NCBI GenBank assembly: GCA_903904005.1
Contig: CAIVAR010000173.1
Location: 28,322 to 92,321 of the forward strand
Direction: 5' to 3'
Source of the DNA: an uncultured Anaeromyxobacter sp.
GTDB taxonomy: Bacteria; Myxococcota; Myxococcia; Myxococcales; Anaeromyxobacteraceae
Length of the DNA: 64,000 bases
A model generated the notes under the pieces. That model was given only the letters and a program-made list of their open reading frames with translations, did not search any database and was not told the origin of the DNA. Below are positions 60,100 through 64,000 of the stretch, in pieces; the first letter of the stretch is position 1, and each line of letters starts with the position of its first letter. The position numbers and the translations under genes were made by a program.

Positions 60100-61328
60100 G
60101 GAATCCTCGGCAGGAACATGGGCACCCGGGCCCGCACGGTATCACCGCCCGGGTCCGTCGCGGTGAGCTCGGCCTGCACCACGGGTCCGGGTCCGAGCCC
60201 GGAGGCCGAGACGACGAGGAGCACGCGGCGGTGCTCCCCGGCGGCGAGGTCGACCTGCGCCGGGCTGACCGACGCCTCGCCCCGGTCCGGGGCGAGCGCC
60301 AGCACGAGGTGGAGGGGGCTGCGCCCCCGGTTCTCGAGCGCCACCTCGTAGGCGTTCACCACCCGTCCGTCGGGACCGAGGCGCGGGGAGAACCGGGACG
60401 AGAAGGCCGCCGTCAGGTCGAGACTCTCGCGCCCGGCGCGGACCGAGGCGGCCACGGTGCCCCCCACGGCGAGGGCGGATGCGACCGAGAGCGCCACCAC
60501 CACCGGGCGGAGCAGGCGCGGGCGCTCCCCCGGCGCGCCGAAGAAGTAGTCGACCAGGGTCGGCTTCCCGAACTTCGCCAGGATGGGGGCGCAGGCGTCC
60601 ACGCACTGCGCGCAGGCGATGCACTCGGCCTGGAGCCCGTCGCGGATGTCGATGCCGGTGGGGCACACCCGCACGCAGGCGAGGCAGTCGATGCACTCCG
60701 CGTCCCGGCGTCCGTCGTAGGCCACGACCAGGGTGGCCCGGTCGAAGAGCACGCCCTGCAGCTTGGCGTACGGGCAGGTGGTGGCGCAGAAGCGGCCCCG
60801 GACGAAGGCGAGGTCGAGGAAGAGCGTGGCGCCGAGCACCACCCAGCTCCAGCCGAGCACCGGCCCCAGGTCCCCGCCGACGAGGCGGGTGAAGAACTCC
60901 CGGGGGGTGACGAAGTACCAGAGGGTGGCGGCCGAGAAGACCACCGAGACCAGCGTCACCGTTCCCCAGGCCAGCGCCAGCTTCCCCCGCCGGGGGCGCT
61001 TGCGCGCCCGCTCGGAGGCGAGCGCACCGGTGAGGTCGCCGAGGATGGTCTGGGGGCAGCTCCACCCGCACCAGACCCGTCCCCACACGAAGGTGACGAG
61101 GAGGAAGAGGAAGGACGCGGCGAGGAGCGCGAGGAGGAGGACGAAGAACTCGTCCATCCACAGGGTGGCGCCCAGGAAGTGGAGCCGCAGGCTGGGGACG
61201 TCGAAGCGGACCGCGCTCTCGCCCCGCAGCGTGACGAAGGGCAGCCCCAGGAAGAGCGCGGCCTGGACGAGCCCGGCCCACCGCCTCCAGGGACCGAAAC
61301 GCCGCGTCGTCGGGCTACTCGTCGTCAT
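60096..61328 (-). CDS. ccoG: cbb3 oxidase accessory protein CcoG (FixG/RdxA)
   Basis: A 410-residue membrane iron-sulphur protein. VWGRVWCGWSCPQTILGD is the family signature. Two 4Fe-4S motifs follow, CIDCLACVRVCP and CIACAQCVDACAP. Five helices and a C-terminal immunoglobulin-like periplasmic domain (about residues 300-410) complete it. CcoG reduces Cu(II) for cbb3 assembly in studied bacteria. The C-terminal domain is somewhat short against 450-500-residue relatives. ATG at 61328 overlaps the small membrane subunit gene by 14 bases. Confidence 0.93.
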   Translation of the reverse strand: MTTSSPTTRRFGPWRRWAGLVQAALFLGLPFVTLRGESAVRFDVPSLRLHFLGATLWMDEFFVLLLALLAASFLFLLVTFVWGRVWCGWSCPQTILGDLTGALASERARKRPRRGKLALAWGTVTLVSVVFSAATLWYFVTPREFFTRLVGGDLGPVLGWSWVVLGATLFLDLAFVRGRFCATTCPYAKLQGVLFDRATLVVAYDGRRDAECIDCLACVRVCPTGIDIRDGLQAECIACAQCVDACAPILAKFGKPTLVDYFFGAPGERPRLLRPVVVALSVASALAVGGTVAASVRAGRESLDLTAAFSSRFSPRLGPDGRVVNAYEVALENRGRSPLHLVLALAPDRGEASVSPAQVDLAAGEHRRVLLVVSASGLGPGPVVQAELTATDPGGDTVRARVPMFLPRIP

Positions 61329-61473
61329 CGAGCATCTTGTACTTCGCTTCCTCGATGCTCGCCTTCCGCTTTCGCGAGAAGTAGTGGACGATCACCCAGA
61401 GGAGCGCCGCGCAGAGGAGCAGGCCGAAGGCCAGGTAGACCCGGTCGTCGCCGGGGATGGTCTCGGGCCGCAT
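61315..61473 (-). CDS. 52-residue membrane protein, CcoQ-like with a CcoS-like tail
   Basis: A short frame from ATG 61473 to TAG 61315 encodes a protein with one helix (about residues 13-31, VYLAFGLLLCAALLWVIVHY), a basic stretch SRKRKASIEEA and the end KYKMLDDDE. Its place after the CcoP-like gene and before ccoG is that of ccoQ. The tail closely matches KYRMLDDDD in CcoS, which is not normal in CcoQ. It is nine bases after the preceding stop and 14 bases into ccoG, so it is surely translated with them. Confidence 0.75.
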   Translation of the reverse strand: MRPETIPGDDRVYLAFGLLLCAALLWVIVHYFSRKRKASIEEAKYKMLDDDE

Positions 61474-61482
61474 GCGGCGTCT

Positions 61483-61785
61483 CTAACGGGCCTTGCGCTT
61501 GCGTGCCGCCAGGTAGAGACCGATGGCCGCCAGCGTCGGCAGGGCCGTGAACAGGACGGTCATGAAGATGTTGGAGCCGGCTTCGCCGGAGGTGGCGACC
61601 GCCGCCTGGACCGACTCGTCGTAGGCCTTCGACTGGGACCAGCCGCCCAGCGACGGGCTGTAGGTCCACGTGTAGTAGACCCCCCAGACGATGAGCCCCC
61701 AGAAGAGCAGCCAGAAGCCCAGCGGTACCTTGCTGGCCGTCGCCTTCGCCTCGAGTCCGTCCGCGGTGTCGGGAAGTTCGTTCAT
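61483..61785 (-). CDS. CcoP N-terminal-domain-like subunit of cbb3 oxidase
   Basis: A 100-residue protein with two helices. KVPLGFWLLFWGLIVWGVYYTWTYSPSLGGWSQ (about residues 19-51) matches the FixP/CcoP N-terminal anchoring domain, and IFMTVLFTALPTLAAIGLYLAARKRK forms a second helix. It has no haem c motif, whereas normal CcoP carries two. The missing cytochrome part appears to be fused to CcoO instead. It starts 14 bases after the ccoO stop. Confidence 0.8.
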   Translation of the reverse strand: MNELPDTADGLEAKATASKVPLGFWLLFWGLIVWGVYYTWTYSPSLGGWSQSKAYDESVQAAVATSGEAGSNIFMTVLFTALPTLAAIGLYLAARKRKAR

Positions 61786-61799
61786 GGCCGTCGCCCCTC

Positions 61800-62780
61800 T
61801 CAGTGCTTTCCGCCGGTCTCGTGCTCGCGCTTCTCCAGCGCAGGAGGCTCGGAGCCCTCGTGGTGCTGCTGGGCCCGGATGAAGCTCACCAGCCTCCAGA
61901 TGCCGTCGGGCGGGATCTGCGCGCCGTAGGCCTCCATGCCGCCGTCGGGCAGGCCGGGTCGCCCGATGGCCTTCTTGGCGTCGCTGCCGGCCGAGATGAT
62001 GGCGAAGTACTGGCCGTCGGTGCCGTAGCCCGGCTGGGCCAGGAACTTGTTCTCGATGAAGGACGGTCCGATCCCGCCGTGCCCCTCGTCGCCGTGGCAC
62101 ACCGAGCAGTTGGCCGCGAAGAGCGCGGCGCCCGCGGCGATGGCCTGGGGCGAGTTGCCGAAGGGGTTCACCGCGGCGAGGTCGAACCCGCCGGCCGTCC
62201 TGGGCTTCTCCACCGCGTGGCCGAGCTGCTGGACGTAGGCGATGAGCGCGTCCATCTCGGTCTTGCTCGCCAGCTCGGAGATCTGCGGCGCCGTGTAGGG
62301 CATGGAGAGCGCATCCATGTGGGCCTTCACGGAGGCCGGGGCGAGCTTGTTCTTCTTCAGCCAGCCGTAGGGCGGCATGTTGGAGCGGGGAACGACCGCC
62401 TGGGCGTTCTCGAAGTGGGCCACGTGCCAGGAGTCGGGGCGCTTGCCCCCCTCGCGGGCCAGGTCCGGGCCGGTCCGCTTCGATCCCCAGAGGAACGGGC
62501 GATCGTAGAAGAACTCGCCGGCCTTGGAGTACTCGCCGTAGCGCATGACCTCGGTGCGCAGCGGCCGCACCGTCTGGGTGTGGCAGTTGACGCAGCCCTC
62601 GCGCTGGTAGATGTCGCGCCCGGCCAGCTGCAGCGCCGTGTAAGGACGCAGCCCCTCGAGCTTGGGGTGCATGTCCGGCCGGAGCATCGGATAGCCCATC
62701 ATCACGATTGACCCGGCCAGGACCGCGGCCGTGACCATCAGGGTGAAGACGATGGGCTTGCTGTAGATCTTTCCCGCCAT
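61800..62780 (-). CDS. ccoO: CcoO cytochrome c subunit fused to a second cytochrome c domain
   Basis: A 326-residue protein. Residues 1-200 are CcoO: anchor helix (about 10-30), YTALQLAGRDIYQREGCVNCH with haem motif C63-C66-H67, and axial Met in PRSNMPPYGWL. Residues about 205-326 are a further class I cytochrome c, CSVCH at 225-229 and GMEAYGAQIPPDGIW near the end, as in half of CcoP. So two c haems are on one chain. It passes electrons to CcoN. It starts 15 bases after ccoN. Confidence 0.93.
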   Translation of the reverse strand: MAGKIYSKPIVFTLMVTAAVLAGSIVMMGYPMLRPDMHPKLEGLRPYTALQLAGRDIYQREGCVNCHTQTVRPLRTEVMRYGEYSKAGEFFYDRPFLWGSKRTGPDLAREGGKRPDSWHVAHFENAQAVVPRSNMPPYGWLKKNKLAPASVKAHMDALSMPYTAPQISELASKTEMDALIAYVQQLGHAVEKPRTAGGFDLAAVNPFGNSPQAIAAGAALFAANCSVCHGDEGHGGIGPSFIENKFLAQPGYGTDGQYFAIISAGSDAKKAIGRPGLPDGGMEAYGAQIPPDGIWRLVSFIRAQQHHEGSEPPALEKREHETGGKH

Positions 62781-62795
62781 GGCTCTCGCCCTCCC

Positions 62796-64000
62796 CTACG
62801 CCGCCGCCGGGGCCGCGGACTTGCCGGCCTCGAGCGCGCGCCCCTTCTGGATGGTCAGCAGCACGTTCAGCACGAAGACCACCATGCCGACGATGAAGAT
62901 GGCCCCGGCCAGCGACCGCACGTGCCAGTACGGGTAGTTCTTCACCAGCGACTCCATGAACGTGTACTTGAGGGTGCCGTCGGGGGTGAGCGCCTTCCAC
63001 ATGGCGCCCTGCTGGATGCCCGTGATCCAGCCGGTCAGCGAGAAGATGAGCTGCCCGACCAGCACCAGCCAGAAGTGCACGTTGGCGAGCTTCACGCTGA
63101 AGATCTCGGTGCCGTACATCTTGGGGATGACGTAGTAGATCGAGGCCGTCACGGTGAGTGCGACCCAGCCCATGGTGCCCATGTGCACGTGGCCGGGGAC
63201 CCAGTCGGTGAAGTGGATGAGCTGCGAGACCACCCGGAGCCCCTGGGTGGGACCCTGCACCGTCTGCAGGCCGTAGAAGGTGATGCCCAGGATGAAGAAC
63301 TTGGCCAGGTAGTCGGTCTTCATCTTCGACCAGTCCTCGCCGATGGTGGCGTAGCCGTTCACCACCGAGCCCCACGACGGGGCGATGAGGAAGAGGGTGA
63401 AGACGATGCCCAGCGTCTGGATCCAGTCGGGGAGCGGTGAGTAGACGAGGTGGTGGGCGCCGGTCCACAGGTACCCGAAGACCAGCGACCAGAAGGCCAC
63501 GATGGAGAGCCGGTGGCTGTAGATGGGCAGCCCCGTCGACTTGGGGAAGAAGTAGTAGAACATCGCCAGGATGGGGGTCGTGAAGAGGAAGCCCACCACG
63601 TTGTGGCCGTACCACCACTCCACGTTGGCGGAGTTCACGCCGGCGAAGAGGTGGTAGCTCTTGAGCGGCCCCGCCGGGATCGACAGGTTGTTCACGATGT
63701 AGAGCACCGCGATGGCGACGACGGTGGCGATGATGTACCAGAGCGAGATGTACATCTGCTGCTCGCGCCGGACCAGGATGGTGCCGATCACGTTCACCGC
63801 GAACATCACCCAGAGGATGACGATGGCGATGTCGAGCGGCCACTCCATCTCGGCGTACTCGTTGGTCTGCGTGTAGCCCATCGCCAGGGTGACGAGCGCG
63901 AGGAGGATCCCGACGTTGAAGAGCCAGAGCTGCACGCGGGCCAGCTTGGGGAAGAGCAGCGGCCGTCGCGTGAGCCGCATCACGATGTAGTAGGAGAGGC
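62796..64000 (-). CDS. ccoN: cbb3 oxidase catalytic subunit CcoN (3'-complete, 5' end outside the window)
   Basis: At least 400 residues of the haem-copper oxidase subunit. The frame is open to the right edge (LSYYIVMRLTRRPLLF), and since CcoN is about 470 residues the true start lies outside. VEWWYGHNVVGF holds the first CuB His, WTGAHHLVY the other two, and HFTDWVPGHVHMGTMGW the two haem ligands. YIVPKMYGTEIF and the last helix before an Ala-rich tail follow. It is the proton-pumping, high-affinity oxygen-reducing core, used at low oxygen. Confidence 0.95.
   Translation of the reverse strand, partial: LSYYIVMRLTRRPLLFPKLARVQLWLFNVGILLALVTLAMGYTQTNEYAEMEWPLDIAIVILWVMFAVNVIGTILVRREQQMYISLWYIIATVVAIAVLYIVNNLSIPAGPLKSYHLFAGVNSANVEWWYGHNVVGFLFTTPILAMFYYFFPKSTGLPIYSHRLSIVAFWSLVFGYLWTGAHHLVYSPLPDWIQTLGIVFTLFLIAPSWGSVVNGYATIGEDWSKMKTDYLAKFFILGITFYGLQTVQGPTQGLRVVSQLIHFTDWVPGHVHMGTMGWVALTVTASIYYVIPKMYGTEIFSVKLANVHFWLVLVGQLIFSLTGWITGIQQGAMWKALTPDGTLKYTFMESLVKNYPYWHVRSLAGAIFIVGMVVFVLNVLLTIQKGRALEAGKSAAPAAA

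Noticed and set aside
1..64000. tRNA, rRNA, CRISPR array, replication origin or prophage
   Set aside because: No cloverleaf with a CCA-type acceptor pattern, no direct-repeat array, no DnaA-box cluster and no phage structural genes were seen on reading both strands; a covariance-model scan was not possible.

Overview
The window is very GC-rich, densely coded DNA from a Gram-negative bacterium. The lipoproteins, outer-membrane proteins, LolA/Mla/RND envelope machinery, frequent GTG starts, ATGA/GTGA gene couplings and cbb3 oxidase block point to a deltaproteobacterium in the broad sense, probably Myxococcota of the Anaeromyxobacter kind. This placement is inference from gene content; no rRNA or tRNA gene was found. 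No intergenic stretch exceeds about 150 bases, and there is no CRISPR array or intact mobile element.

Layout. 0-7.5 kb: small membrane proteins, then an operon of ECF sigma factor, YCII-domain protein, membrane-anchored haem c protein and ferritin-like di-iron protein; a convergent M1 peptidase/membrane protein pair; a pirin. 7.5-14 kb: a secreted Cys-rich repeat protein fused in frame to an IS5-type transposase relic, then a complete RND efflux operon. 14-22.7 kb: two unknown proteins, an acyl-CoA ligase, an ATP-grasp/esterase pair, and a nucleobase-uptake module (Tsx-like channel, AzgA-like and UraA-like permeases).

22.7-41.05 kb: the centrepiece, an aryl-polyene-type type II PKS/FAS cluster of 21 genes in two divergent operons. 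One operon carries a phosphopantetheinyl transferase, two acyl carrier proteins, acyltransferases, a B12-binding radical SAM enzyme, an AMP ligase fused to a dehydratase, a glycosyltransferase, an aromatic amino acid ammonia-lyase, a thioesterase, LolA/MMPL/DUF3261 export parts and a flavoprotein with halogenase motifs. The other carries two ketosynthases, a chain-length factor, a dehydratase and a ketoreductase. The likely scheme is deamination of an aromatic amino acid to a cinnamate-type starter, loading on ACP, iterative elongation to a polyene, attachment to a lipid carrier, and transport to the outer membrane. The radical SAM and halogenase-like genes suggest extra tailoring.

41-55.9 kb: DUF4395-thioredoxin protein, PAP2 phosphatase, META protein, ArgJ, an Ala/Lys-rich exported protein, a four-gene Mla/MCE lipid transporter, an S46 dipeptidyl-peptidase, a GNAT protein, a metallophosphatase, and an operon of two outer-membrane proteins around a divergent glycerophosphodiesterase-like lipoprotein.

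55.9-64 kb: a nine-gene cbb3 oxidase operon (ccoN, fused ccoO-cytochrome c, a CcoP N-terminal subunit, a tiny membrane subunit, ccoG, ccoH fused to a second domain, a SafE-type transporter, ccoI, ccoS). Its structural subunits are partitioned unusually, and ccoN runs off the right edge.
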